From Varanus komodoensis (lineage: Eukaryota > Chordata > Lepidosauria > Squamata > Varanidae): a stretch of DNA of 64,000 nucleotides. Under the pieces are notes generated by a model that was given only the letters and a program-made list of their open reading frames with translations, was not told the DNA's origin and searched no databases. The stretch's first letter is position 1. Each line of letters starts with the position of its first letter. Shown here piece after piece: positions 51,170 through 62,747 of this stretch. The stretch lies in contig NW_025336481.1 of NCBI RefSeq assembly GCF_004798865.1, positions 30,045,444 through 30,109,443 on the forward strand, in the 5' to 3' direction. The translations under genes and the position numbers were made by a program.

Positions 51170-51750
51170 ACTGATTGGGTCATACATTAGGGAAGTTCAA
51201 TATAGAATGATAGGCATTGAGTAGATGTCTAAAAGTCCAAACTGTAGACACCTGCCGGTTGGGAGTGCATTCTAGAGGATGGGTGCTGTAATACTAAATG
51301 GTTATTACAATCATGCTTAAGATGCGTCTCAGGGCCATGTGACACCATATAAATTGCTCCTTTGATGATCACAAAAATCAGCCAGGAACATAAGTGATCC
51401 CTAAGTTAACCTGCTCTTTTAATGACCTGTAGCTTGCTGGAAAAAGTATAACACATTCTTACTTCTGGCAAAGTAATAAGCTGTTAAAAGGACATCCCAT
51501 CAACAGCCTTGCAGATGCTTTCTGGACCAACTGAAGCACCACGGGCAGCACCACATAAAACACTTTCCAATAATCTAGCCTTGAGATTACCAGTGCCTGA
51601 ACTATCCCATTTTGAAAATGGTCATACCTGGCATACTGGCCAAAATCAGTAAAAAAAAAAAAAACGGGGGGGGGGTCTCTTAGCATTTGAGGCCATTTAA
51701 GCATCCAGTGATGAATGATCTAGAAGCAACCCCTATGCTTTCTAGGTGTG
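51170..51750 (-). mobile_element. L2-type LINE 3' fragment
   Basis: acacctgccggttgggagtgcattctagagg, atgctttctggaccaactgaagcacca, aaaacactttccaataatctagccttgagattaccagtgcctg and gatctagaagcaacccc are L2 landmarks in reverse. An A-run plus G-run at about 51648-51674 interrupts it. Confidence 0.62.
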
Positions 51751-52949
51751 TCACTTGTACCCTCTGTATTCCTTGGACCATTGATTGGATTCAGAGAATA
51801 ATATTCAAAATGGAGCTGGCAGATACTTACTTTTCTACCCATTCTTCTCCTGGCAAGTGTGCCCTGAAGTTTAGGAGATATGTTAGAAGGGATGGGCTGT
51901 GAAATAGTGAGATGAGGGGAAAAGGGCAGTTTACAAGATTAACAGAAATCAACTCATAAGCAGAGCTCACTTTGCAAAAGTTGCTTCTTCCTGCTTTTCA
52001 GAGTTAGTTCTTCTTTCTATACAATTCCAGTCAGCAGTATTCCAAAATTCTTGGGGAACCTCTTTTTAGGGGTAGAGGCTGGCAAGATATGGGCAGAGTC
52101 TCCTTCCACCAGCCCCCTTAAATGTGGATTTTCTCTGCATCTCTCTTTGTGCATTTGATTTGTTCAGGTTCACTAGGTGGTCTATAGCTCAGTGGAGAGA
52201 AAGCAGGGAACATGTTAGAGCTCCTTGAATTGCAACAGTATGGTGCAGTTCAACGTGTATGGTCTATGAATAGATGGAAGTGCTCAGGCTTCCAAGTGAG
52301 TGAATGGAAGGGACATAGGGACATTTTGTTGCCTGAATTCTTTCTATCACAGACCCGCATGAACCATCAACTCCAGAACCACAGTGGGAAGCTCCTAAGG
52401 GCTTCTCAACAGAGAACCTGCCTGCACAAGCCTACACAGGATCTCACATGCAGATTCCTTCTGCGTAGAGGTGCAATAGGTCTGTCCTAGCAAAGCTCTG
52501 GCAAGCACAGCAGAGTGGTATTCCTGGATGGAGAGGCATCCTGTGGATGGTCCTGTAGTTAAGGGAGCCTTTTTGACTTTCAAGCTGCCCTTTGGAAGAT
52601 GGGAAGCAGGCCAGGTGCATCTGCTGTGTGCCTTTCAGGTTCCACAACCATGAGCTATTTGTCCAAATGGCTGGAGCACACACAATATTTATATAATGCT
52701 ACACTCCTTTTCTTTGACATCGTCTGTCAAACATCAAACTGCATCATTTTTTCCTCTACGTCCTTTGTTTTTCTCTCAAAATGTTTTAAATTCAGAGTTA
52801 CACAACAACAGGATATTTTCATGGAAAAGTTTGCCGAGGAAGATGCAAGTCATGGTCCTTGTAAGCCGCTTCTGAAATAGTAGATACATCTTCCCATAAA
52901 ACTATCTAATTGTCTGTTCTCCTGAGTGCAAAGACAACAGACTCAGCTG
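51751..52949. other. Intergenic flank just beyond the NAV3 poly(A) site
   Basis: No repeat named. Frames at 52212-52490 and 52599-52880 are short and overlap opposite frames, so they are not called. Confidence 0.5.
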
Positions 52950-52966
52950 TCAATAAATAATTCCAC

Positions 52967-52972
52967 TTTAAT
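52967..52972 (-). terminator. Probable NAV3 poly(A) signal (ATTAAA)
   Basis: The minus strand reads ATTAAA, the commonest variant hexamer. It is followed about 15-25 nt later by GACAGC and then a GT-rich stretch (GAGTCTGTTGTCTTTG, about 52923-52943), the usual order of hexamer, cleavage site and downstream element. Cleavage would fall near 52945-52957. Confidence 0.5.
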
Positions 52973-53166
52973 GGCAAAGTAATAATTTAGACAGATACAG
53001 TGTGCACACCTGCAAAAAATATATGCAAGCTGGTTTACAAGCTAGAAGAACAATAAATCAATAGAAAATACATCATTCAGTTAAGTCTGATGACACCAAA
53101 TACTTATTAATAGGGCTTTACAAAGACTACAAAACTTTTCAGATGATTTATCTCACTGTTTCTGTC

Positions 53167-53174
53167 TATTTACA
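53167..53174 (-). promoter_or_regulatory. Second Pumilio-type element in NAV3 3' UTR
   Basis: A second identical UGUAAAUA in mRNA sense, about 1 kb 3' of the first. Two exact copies in one 2.7-kb UTR raise the chance of a real function, but nothing here proves it. Confidence 0.4.
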
Positions 53175-54164
53175 CGATATGTTACATCAAAAATGTACAA
53201 AATATAAAATGTATACAGACAAATGTTTCACAAGCAAATTTTAAATTTGTAAACTAGGTGGACTCACTGAGATGTATTGCAGTGAAAGTTGTATTATGTG
53301 ATACATACATACAGGGTTTGTATGTGCGTCTGTGTATGTCAAAAATGGCAGGAATGTGCGTGCTGTTTCAGACCACATATATCTTTAAGAGCAGCTGTTG
53401 CTTTAATCATTTGCCAGAGAGAGGCATGCCACTGAACATTATGAGAACATAACTTAGTATTTGGTGCCTGACTACATTCATTGTGCATAAAATCAGAGTT
53501 ATCTGTATTAGGGCAATAGCATTGTGCAGGAGACTGGTAGCTTTAGTGGCGCAGCAAAGAGAACAGTACTGATTACTTCACCTTTGTTTTATAAAAGAGA
53601 TGGCCACTTGATGGTCACAGGAGTTCATAGCACCAGACACAAGTCCTGAAGACTTGGCTCACTGGAACTTGAAAGTGCTCTTTTGCCCCTGCCTCCCCAT
53701 TCACACACCCCTTGCTGTGAACTGCATATGCTCCAGGCAAACTGTTTTAGGATTGTGGCTCTAAGTGTGCAAGTGCATGTCTACACAATGCCATAGCCCT
53801 TGGATCACTTGTGTTAATCTGAACCAGCATATCCCATTACTCTGATCAGTTTTCATTCAGTCTGGTGTAGCCTGCCAGGAAAGATAAACAGAGTTTTGTT
53901 TCCCCCTAAGATGTATTGGCTTCATAATGTAAATTGAAACATGCTCACTCAAGTACAGCTAGCTCCTGCATAGTCATAGCAGTTCTAAATACAGGACAAA
54001 CACACCAGGTTTAACAAACAGATTGTACAGTTTGCGTTCTGCATCTGTTTGGAACATACAAATAATCTCAGAAAGTGAAACATCTCTTAACACCAATGGG
54101 ATAAAATACAATTTCCTATTTTGTTGCTGTTTGTTTGCTTTCATTTGTGCAAGGCTTTTTTAAA

Positions 54165-54172
54165 TATTTACA
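54165..54172 (-). promoter_or_regulatory. Pumilio-type element in NAV3 3' UTR
   Basis: In mRNA sense the sequence is UGUAAAUA, which matches the Pumilio recognition element UGUANAUA. Pumilio proteins repress or destabilise neuronal mRNAs (family knowledge). An 8-mer of this type can occur by chance in AT-rich UTR. Confidence 0.4.
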
Positions 54173-54414
54173 ATACCCACCCTGTAGACTGTGCAAAACC
54201 ACCCCCCTTCCTGTTTACAGTATAAACTTTTCTCTCTTCCACAGTGGACTTCACTGTGTCAGTGTTCTTTAATGCTGAATTTCTTCATGTACAATTGCAA
54301 TTAAAACAACATGCTTCAAACTAGGAAAAAAAGAAGAGGGGAAAAATAAAGAAATATTTGTGCTAATGCTGCATCAAGTGCACCCAGCTCTGCTGGATAA
54401 CTTTTATCAAGCAT

Positions 54415-54480
54415 CTCTCTCTCTCTCTCTCACTCTCCCTTTCTCTCTCTCTGTCTCTCTCTCTCACTCACTCTGTCTCT
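54415..54480. repeat. Imperfect CT repeat in the NAV3 3' UTR
   Basis: CT-rich with CACT and GTCT interruptions; GA-rich in the transcript. Confidence 0.88.
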
Positions 54481-54602
54481 CATGATAAGCTCTTTTCCAT
54501 AGGAGCAAATGGATCTGAGCGAACTGTCTTGGGCTTTTGTTTTCAGTTAGAGTTAATTGGGAGTGGTCTCTGGGTCACTTGAATATTTTAGATGGTAGGC
54601 AA

Positions 54603-54608
54603 TTTATT
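54603..54608 (-). terminator. Possible proximal NAV3 poly(A) signal (AATAAA)
   Basis: A canonical AATAAA lies on the minus strand about 1.08 kb after the stop codon. The downstream sequence is not clearly GT-rich, so use is uncertain. Confidence 0.3.
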
Positions 54609-54622
54609 CACACAAGATAAAA

Positions 54623-54652
54623 AATACTATCTATCTATCTATATATCTATAT
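54623..54652. repeat. CTAT tetranucleotide run in the NAV3 3' UTR
   Basis: About four CTAT units, then degraded TATATC. Confidence 0.8.
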
Positions 54653-55682
54653 CAAGAGTTCTCCCATTGAGCCACTTCATTACAAAAAATAATATTCATG
54701 ATCTACAGACATGAGGCTACTGTGTTCACTGATGCTCTCTCGTTAGTAAATGAAGAAAGAAAACAGTGTAACTAATCAATGGTTTAACAAATTAAACCAA
54801 CTGTAAAACTGTTCTAGAAACTGGTTTTAAGGCAGTGAGACAGCACCATAGTAAATGTTATCTTCCCCCACACCCCTGAAAAGGTTCAAAACAAACAAAG
54901 CCCTAAAAAGCCTTTAGTCAGTGTCAGATAAGAATTAGTGGGCAGGTGTTTAAAAAATACCCTTGTGGTTAAAAACAACTTGTATATAAAACAGATGTGT
55001 TTTTTTTACACAAACCCCCCCAGAAACCTTGGTGGACCACATCACTGCAAACAGAGCAGTTTAGTATCAAATTGGCACTTATCCAGCACATCACAGTAGC
55101 GTTTTCCTGGCAATTGCACAATACTGTTTGTGCTTATTGAGTTTCCTCTCTCTCTCTTTCTTTCTCTCTCTCTTTTTCTCCAACTCTTTTTGGAATGGGC
55201 AGCAGCGGACAAATCAAACACTACCGGAGTCCTGTAATGAGTGCCCCGGGGCACCGCAGAGGTTAGAGGAGGAGGAAGATCAAGAAGACCACAAATGCAG
55301 CACCTCAGAGAAAATTGAAGTGTAAAATAAAAGGCCTACACTGTAAACTTTTGAGACAGGAAGAAAAAAGAAAAACCCAACGAGATTCCAGTTTGGCTAA
55401 TACATGTGCAATCTGCTTAGCAGCCCCCCTGTTAAAGGCCCTTTCCAGTTGATTGATGGAGTCTCACTCAGCTCCACTGATACTGAAATGTCTCGAAATT
55501 AAACTAATTCAAGCTTTCCACTCAGATTTGCTTCCCTGACTTGTCAGAGTTAAGTCAACCGCCTATATATGACACAACACACTCTCTCCCTTCCTCTCTC
55601 TTCCGGGCTATCCTGACCTGCTGCTTCAGCACTTGAAGCAGGTGTAGGTTTACCAGCATCCTCTAGCCAGGCCTATTTCCCT

Positions 55683-55802
55683 CTAGAGAGTTGATTCAAG
55701 TGAGGGGTCCAGAATATCATCATGATGACTGGCAGTGTCGCTGTCACAGCTCTGTGCGCTTGAGTAACTGGCGGCTTCTTTCAGCCTCATTAACATATTC
55801 AT
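55683..55802 (-). CDS. NAV3: NAV3 terminal coding exon and stop codon
   Basis: After a tttctcag acceptor the exon reads 39 codons in phase 0, MNMLMRLKEAASYSS through SHHDDILDPSLESTL, then TAG at 55683-55685. The acidic, serine-rich tail ending in ILD.SLESTL is the conserved C-terminus of NAV2 and NAV3; SCDS.T.SHHDDILD fits NAV3 best. The exon continues as 3' UTR with no further intron evident. The intron before it spans 55803-58004. The 287 residues visible in this window are the C-terminal eighth or so of a protein that is about 2,350-2,400 residues in mammals (from memory). Confidence 0.93.
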   Translation of the reverse strand: MNMLMRLKEAASYSSAQSCDSDTASHHDDILDPSLESTL

Positions 55803-58004
55803 CTGAGAAAGAAATACAGAAATGCTTGTCATTGATAAAAGTTTTCATGCAGCAACAACTCTGTTGTTTCCAAGATGTGTAACAGGCAAAAAAGGGGGGT
55901 GATGGTCCTAACACTTTTTCACAATGGCACGGTGCTTTGAAAAATCCGTGCTGGCTAAGATGGCAGGGTAAACTCCTGAAGTCCCCAAAGGCATGAGAAC
56001 CATTGCAACTGGGACTAGACTCCAAAGATACAGGAATTCAAAAGTATATAAAGTAGAGGCAGCCCAGCTATTTACCCAATTCTGCACTTATCTAAGGATA
56101 AAAGAAATAGACTTGAAGTTTTGGTATGAGGATGCATTGGGACAGAAAGAGAAACTTGATTGTGTTTGCATGCACATCCATACTATTGCAGAAAAGGGGA
56201 GTGGGTGCTGAAGTGGAAGGGGTTGCTGCCAAGTGCTGAATACAAGAGGCACCATCTGCTGTCCAGGAGCTGACCTTGGCAAAATAAAATAGCACACCAA
56301 AGCCACGAGGCTGGGTTCCAGAAGAGCCCTTAAGCACATCTTACTTATCATCGAGAGCCCTGGGGAGTTCTAAGATGTTCAGTGCCTAAAATTACCATAA
56401 TTACACTTGATATTTATAAAGCTTCCCTCTTGCCATGGTGTCCAGGGAACCAAGGTACGTTGAGAGCATTTTAAAAGAGCATTATTTAAAACAAAGAGCT
56501 CTGGTTTCTGTGGTAAGAAGTATGCAAAGAAAAGAAAGCATTTTATTTGTCCTAGAACAACCTTTTCAGATTTTTTCAGACTTCCTGAAACGAGGTGGCT
56601 TTGGCACTACCACATCCATATAGAATCTGCAATTCTAGATAGGCTGGCTGTCTTACTTCTTCCAGGTGTATGTTGTTGCTAGTCTTTTTATGTTACTAGT
56701 CAGAGGCTCATGAAATGTATAGGCGACTGTGGCAGCCAAGAAGGTGCAAGGCCTCAAGTCCCTTTAGCTTCCAGTCTTCAATCCAGCTCCCCATTCCCCC
56801 CCCTACTGAAATATTATCAAGATCTCTTCTGTCCTTCCATCTCTAAGATCCTTTTGCATTTTCATTGTTCCTCTCCCTGATGTGTGTGTGCACCCGCACC
56901 CACCTGCCCACACACACAGCTTTTTCTTGCTCTTTCTCGTCCTTTTCCATTCTTCTGGACCTGTTGCCCACCATCCATAACACTTCCTGAATTCTTTCTC
57001 CCTTGTCAATGGAGTGCTCTCTGCACCCACTACAGCTAAATACCAGGATGAACAGAAAACGAAAGAGATGCATTCAGAGTGAGAGGGAGGGAATGAAGCA
57101 GTTCTCTGCCCTTGAGGACCCCTCGTATTATGAACCAAGACTGCTCCTATTTGCATAACCCCAATCAGTGTTCTGCTTCCTGCATGCTTAAAGAATGGCC
57201 CTGAATGTTTGGGGAGTAGCATATATTCTGAAATAATAACTCCTTAGCTTGATTTATTTTACATATCCAAGGAATTAATGCCAGGCTAAGACACAGAGCT
57301 GCACTAAGAGAAAGGACTATATAATCAGGAGCTACTGATAGAATTATTTTTTCATTTCAGGGAAAGGGAATATGTGAATCAAACACAAATATTATCTTGG
57401 GTACACAAAATGGATGGAGCTTAAAATTAAATGTAACCAGAGAGAAATTCAAGGCTATTTGAAGAAAGGGCTACCCTGTATACATGATGATTTGTTGTTC
57501 ATGCAAAGAATAGCTAATAAAAACTTGAATGAATGGCTTCCTCAAACTTAACAGCAAATACACAGGCACTTTAAATGATTCTGGACAAGTTATCTTGGGA
57601 TAATTTTACACTTTTACCTCCACCTTCAAGACACTGCAGGCAAGTATATCATATTGTAATAAATGGGGGTGGGGGAGCTTGGCCAAAAAAGTAAAACTGT
57701 GCCAAGAAAAGTGGGCAGGATATGTAATGAACTTATCATAAGAAACCAAAGGCAGTGGTGCAGATGGCATAGAGAAACTAAAGAAAACAGTATGTTTGAA
57801 AGAAGGGAATCAAAATGGGAAGGTAGAAAGAATAATATCTCCTAATCTAGGGATACAAAGGGTGTTATGGTATTGGTTGGAAAGCAAGAAAGTGAATTGA
57901 GTCAAAATAACCAGCCAGAACTTTGGCCGCTGTACATACTACTTGCTCAGGATGAAAAGCATACAGGTAAGTATATGAAGAAGGATAAGATGCTTTCATT
58001 TTAC
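55803..58004 (-). other. NAV3 last intron
   Basis: A 2.2-kb intron with GT-AG borders. I see no exon-like block or firmly assignable repeat in it. Several short frames (for example at 56803-57222) have no coding character. Confidence 0.7.
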
Positions 58005-58202
58005 CAAAGGATCTCCTTCTGACTCTGTCTGTGGAATGTGCTTTGAAGTGGTTCCTTCTTTGGCAGATGCATAACCTTCATAGCCAACATCTTCAGGTCT
58101 TAGCTGAAGTAATGATGACCAATCATGCTGCAGTGAACTCCATGGGCAAGTATCAGCTATCCACTTTGAGGGATCTTCCCAAGGTGCTCGTTTTCCATAC
58201 AT
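58005..58202 (-). CDS. NAV3: NAV3 coding exon, 198 bp (paralogue-diagnostic)
   Basis: The exon has 66 whole codons in phase 0, from MYGKRAPWEDPSKW to TESEGDPL, between a ttgtag acceptor (ct at 58203-58204) and a ttg|gtaaaa donor (ac at 58003-58004). The first Met is internal, not a start codon. This is the exon that best separates paralogues: as I recall them, NAV3 has YGKR.PWEDPSKW, LLQLRPEDVGYE and SKHIPQT.EGDPL, while NAV2 has YGRRAPWEDPAKW and NAV1 diverges strongly here. The segment around DTCPWSS has a Cys where I remember Tyr in mammals; that is worth checking but is not disabling. Confidence 0.93.
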
Positions 58203-59828
58203 CTACAATTTACCCCAAAATGAAAGAATGAATGGCTTGTTTCATTCACTTGAAGAATTTCTAGTGAAACAATGGGTGGAAGAGGCAATGTTCAACAACA
58301 AAAGGAGTTGGGAGCCATCTTCCTATTTGGCTTTTCAGGAGATAGACACTCACCAGCATTATCCCTGGCTCCTTGTTGTTGCCCGCCATTTTTATATTGC
58401 CTGGGTGTCAGAATGACCTAGATTATGATGTAGCACCATTTCAAGAACCATTTTAAATGTGTGGGAAAACCAAAATATAATTCAGAACTGTGTTATGACA
58501 TTATACAGTCCTTAAACTTTCTAGGGAGGTAAAATGTTAGAAGTTAGAAGGTTATGAACATCAGGTAATCCCACCCTCACTATCTGCCCACCAAACCAAG
58601 ATGCCTGCATTGCTTTGTAGACTGAGAATTCTGTAGAATGAGTACTGGAAACTGCTATTTGCATTAGGAGGAAATGTTCCATTGGCATCAGTTGAAAATT
58701 TCCTCTCAATGCATATAGCAGTGGAGTGGAGTGGTAGGGTGAATGTTGCAATTTTTGTCTGGGTACAGTCATTTTGATTTAATGAAACAGTCCTATTGAA
58801 TGCAATAATGCATTCAGCACAATATATGGTTTGGTCATGTGTTAATTGGATTTTAAAGGCCTAGACCCCCAAGAGTTTTGAGGAACAAATCTTACTGTCT
58901 ATGGGTTGTTGTAGTTGCTGGTGATATTATTTAACAGCCAAACTACATGTTACATTAAAGATTTAGCTATATTTCTCCTAGTCATTGTTTGGGGATAGCC
59001 CAAGGAAGAGATATTTATTACTTTTCTCCATAGCTACAGTTTTACTGTCAATCTTGCATGCAGCTGTGTGCGTGGGGAAAAACAAAATCCCCCCTTTCCA
59101 TTGAAAGGAGCACAGAGCAGGTACACCAAGAAAGCAACAGACTCATCATCTTAAACACATCCCAGTAGCCTGCATGCACCTGTGCACCAAAATGACATTA
59201 TGCTGGGAAATTAAATGACTGCTGGTACTCTAAGAAATCATCTTCATTCATCTCAAGAAGTAAGGAGGGAACCATTCTTTATCCATCCATCTGGGCTCAG
59301 CTGGTGCCTTTTAAGATTTCCTTTTCCTTGTTGCCCAGCATTGTCACAAGAACTTGACTGACTGCAATGCAAATCACCCATCTTTTTAATCCTCCCCAAA
59401 ATCTTTTCAGGGCTAAAAAGAGGATTAAAATTGAATCCCCCCTCCCCACCCTGCATCCACAGCTATACTATGCTTCCTTCTGTGCTACCTGTCCTATGAC
59501 TGCCTGCTCAGTCCTTCTCTCCCAGTAAGCACTCGGGGCAAGACCATTTGTGCATGCCGATGAAGGGCATCTTGCCCGTGGTCTCCTCAAGTGAGTTCAG
59601 TATGTGGAGAAAGGAATAAAAATGGGCACAAGACACTGAGGCACATTTATCCCTTGTTACAGATCATCAGAGAGTGCATTTTAAAAAGGGAATGTTGTCC
59701 TTTGGAAAGTGCTAGAAAACTCCCTCTCAAATTTTCACACAATTCTGAAAATCATCCTCTGTAAATCACAAAGAAACCTACATAAGTTTTTCTCAGGAGA
59801 TTCTGATAACTTCTTGTTGAAATCCTAC
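58203..59828 (-). other. NAV3 intron
   Basis: A 1.6-kb GT-AG intron without a recognised repeat or gene. Confidence 0.75.
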
Positions 59829-59947
59829 CTGAAGTCCTTCTCTCACGGCTTCCATAATATAGGGTATCAAGGAATAATTCCAGAGGTCTGTGAACCATAC
59901 TCTGGAACCATCAACATCTATAGGGCAGGAGAGAAAAAGACGAGGAC
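59829..59947 (-). CDS. NAV3: NAV3 coding exon, 119 bp
   Basis: A cttctttttcag acceptor (59948 upward) precedes GT CCT CGT; the first two bases complete a Gly codon and 39 codons follow, PRLFLSCPIDVDGSRVWFTD through YIMEAVREGLQ. The donor is cag|gtagga (ac at 59827-59828). The core WFTDLWNYS is a strongly conserved navigator signature near the end of the AAA+ module. The exon ends in phase 0. The open frame on the opposite strand at 59709-59951 is only its shadow. Length and phase fit the neighbouring exons exactly. Confidence 0.93.
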
Positions 59948-61435
59948 CTGAAAAAGAAGGTATTTGTTAAAAACATAAACTGATAACTTCCCTATAGTTG
60001 ACATCTCATGTTTGGACCATAAAATATCCAAGTATTTTTTTCACAATACACATTTGCATCTTTTGTATTTAGCTCATTGTTCTAAGAAGATGAAAATGAA
60101 GTTAGAAGGAAGGAAGGAAGGACGGAAGGAAGGCTTTCTCAGTATTTTCTGGAATGTGTATGAGACACCAAATGTGAGTTTTGCTTTTATGTAAACACAT
60201 GCCTTCTGAGGTTCCAGTTGGCTTTTGTTTATATTAGAAGAAATAATAAAACATTTCATCAGAAAAAAGGCACACTGTTTCTTGAAGATGCAGAACACAC
60301 TTGCCTACATTGTGGCAGCTGCCAGCTGCTTTGAGAAATTTTTGGCTGTCATTGGATCAGCCTCATATCAGTGCATGAAGAATATCATTGCAGACCAGTT
60401 GAGCCACACTTATTGGTCTTTCCATGAACGGAAAATGGATAAGAAATAGGAAAGTACTGACAAATCTATAGGAAGGTCTTCAGAAAGTACTGACAAATGG
60501 ATAGGAAATGGGTAGATTTATTTGTCCAAGAAGAAAACATAGTTTGCTCAACATTCTGAAGCTAAGTGGGGCTGGATGTGGAATTGCTGGGAAACACTTC
60601 CCTTTTTCAATGGATGGGAACATTCTTCTAACTATTGCTCCTTTTCCCGCTCATCAACCAAAACAATGGCAAATGATGGCACAATGATGGTAAATGACAT
60701 CAACTTTAATGTCATAATGTGACCATGCTAGTTGAGGAAATCCTGGATTACCACACTTCTTCACCTATCCAGAGGACAGTAAATTCAACTTACATCACTT
60801 TCCACCTGCCTTATTCAGAAATGAGTTTGTACTGTATATACCGCATGAACAATTCAGTAGCTAGGCCACCCTAATAATCAAGTTAACGTGTACATCAGGG
60901 AAAACGAGCCATGGTGGCTTCTTTTCTCTATCCTCTTAGTGCTATCACCCATTGTGTGATTTGCCTAGTTACCCTCACAGTGTGCTGGTTCCCATGTTGT
61001 CCAAACCTGGTGAGGGGTATGGTGGGAGGGCTTTGAAACCTCCCCAGAACTCCTAGCTTGCAGGGTCCTTCAGAAGTTTTGAAGCCACCCTCCACAATGC
61101 ATGGGAAGCTATGAAGTGCAAGGGCAGTTTGGCAAATTGCGTAGTGTGCAATCTTCATTCAGAAGGTGGGGGAAAGAAGCCAATAGAACTTCATTTTCCC
61201 TGTGGTCGTGTGATCCCTGCCAGTGGAACATTTCCAGTACAGCAGCATAATTGAAAACCAAGTTCACAAACACAATTTCCATATCAGATGCCCATTATTT
61301 TAATGTTAGTGAAATAGTCATGGGAAGTGTCACAGTAAACTTTTAAGTTTCTGTAACTACTCTTCTTAAATTTATACCCTGCCTAAGATACAGTTTTACC
61401 CATAGTTTATATTACTTACTGAAGAAATGCCTTAC
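59948..61435 (-). other. NAV3 intron with small GGAA repeat and local duplication
   Basis: A 1.5-kb intron. It holds a short GGAA/GGAC tract at about 60101-60134 and a partial duplication around 60445-60520, where 'agtactgacaaat' and 'ggataggaa'-like words recur. Confidence 0.75.
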
Positions 61436-61632
61436 CAATGGTTACATCAGATGAACTGTGTGTTTCTAGGAAGCTGTTGAGATGATGCCACGTCTTAGGA
61501 ATCCAGTCAATAATTTTGATGAGGTCATTATTGCGGGCATTCCTCTCTATCTCCGTCTCAATCAGTTTCCTCCTCAAATACCTGGATAAGAACCCTTTAA
61601 TAGGCTCTGTGTGATTAGCACACAGCACCCAC
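61436..61632 (-). CDS. NAV3: NAV3 coding exon, 197 bp
   Basis: The exon starts after a ctag acceptor (ct at 61633-61634) with one base that completes Arg (AG|G), then reads 65 codons from WVLCANHTEPIKGFL to LETHSSSDVTI. It ends with a single G that is completed by GT in the next exon. The donor is g|gtaagg. The segment NHTEPIKGFLSRYLRRKL and the motif IIDWIPKTWHHLN are highly characteristic of the navigator family C-terminus. The frame stays open past the donor into KAFLQ, which is intron read-through and not protein. No disabling change is seen. Confidence 0.93.
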
Positions 61633-62747
61633 CTAGACAGGCAAAGAACAATCAACATAAGGGGTTCAATATACAGAATTTTGTGTCATTCACTAAAGTT
61701 GATAGAAAAATTAAGACAAAACAAAAGAAGTGCATCCTTAAATGCCATGTAAGTAACCTATGGAAATCTGTAAAGGAATTCAGTAACTACTAACACACAT
61801 GGCTAAAAACAAAAGATCAGGTAATTGTATGGAATGGATAACTTGCAAATCCCTTCCAAGGCTTAGCTGCATTTTGTCTTCACTGCCTATACCACTGACT
61901 GCCAGGTATTAGGGGTTGACAACAGAGGTTAGATGCTAACATTGTGCCTTTTTTGTGAATTTGTGCCTTTATGGCATTTGATTGGGTCCTGTCAGTAAAC
62001 CAGCTCCTGGGCTAGACGGTGGATCAACCATAGGATGGCAGGGCCTGAAGTCAGTAATAAAGACATTTCTATTAAATTGTAGTATTATTTAGCATTTATT
62101 TAAAACATTTTACCTCATCCTTTGCATAAGACAACTTACAAAAATTAATTAATAATATAAAATATAATTAAAACATTTGATAATAACAACTCAGAACTAA
62201 CAATAATAACACTTCAAAACTAAAGAAAGGAAGAAAAAGAGAAAGAAGAAAAAATGTGGCAGTGTAAAAGGTTATTATTTTTATTAAAATTATTAATTTA
62301 ATTATTAAAATGATGGGTGAATAAAAAGGTCTTTAACTGTTCTCTCAAACCCTGCCACAAGTGACTTAAAGTGATGATTTAACTTCAGCATCCTAAGCTA
62401 GTGGAAATCACATATGCAACTGTGACAAAATGAACTTCAGTTTGTAGCGCCTTAGTGCCTGTTACACGTGGAAGAAAGATAGGTTGGCTTCCTTTCACAA
62501 GGGGATGTGATAGTGGTCCCCTGACTATACATGAGTGTATGCATACATGTGTGTGCACATGCATTCATTATCTGGGAGCTGTGCACATACTGGTTTTCCA
62601 ATCCCACCTATATAGCTACCAGAAAAAAATCTAATGAGCAACAGACCTGCAACTCTTCCCTTACTATCATTAAAAATAAAATAATAATAAATCAGTCTGA
62701 AGGCTTGCATTAAAACTAGCATTTTAAGCACACAGAAAAGGATGTAC
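61633..62747 (-). other. NAV3 intron with L2-type LINE end
   Basis: A 1.1-kb intron; its 62090-62480 part is an AT-rich decayed L2 3' end listed separately. Confidence 0.7.
62090..62480 (-). mobile_element. L2-type LINE 3' end in a NAV3 intron
   Basis: agcatttatttaaaacattttacctcatcc...gacaacttacaaaaattaatt is tail-like; aaaaaggtctttaactgttctctcaaaccctgccacaag and taagctagtggaaatcacat follow in L2 order. It is in transcription sense with NAV3. Confidence 0.52.

Larger units (their letters stand above)
52950..55682 (-). other. NAV3: NAV3 3' untranslated region (probable extent)
   Basis: About 2.7 kb follow the stop codon before a plausible poly(A) site. I recognise no LINE or SINE fragment here, in contrast to the flanks, as expected for a retained UTR. 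In mRNA sense it carries a GA-rich imperfect repeat (54415-54480), a short GATA-type tetranucleotide run (54623-54650), another GA-rich tract (55144-55183) and two UGUAAAUA motifs. The 3' end is inferred from an ATTAAA hexamer; an AATAAA on the minus strand near 54603-54608 could give a shorter form. Extent is less certain than the coding exon. Confidence 0.6.

Noticed and set aside
1-52949. A second host gene in the left part
   Set aside because: No run of exon-like frames with compatible splice sites was seen; all protein-like signals trace to CR1 or L2.
56803-57222. A 139-residue minus-strand frame inside the last NAV3 intron
   Set aside because: The flanking exons already join in phase 0; this frame contains low-complexity VCVGR/HTHI runs and no navigator motif.
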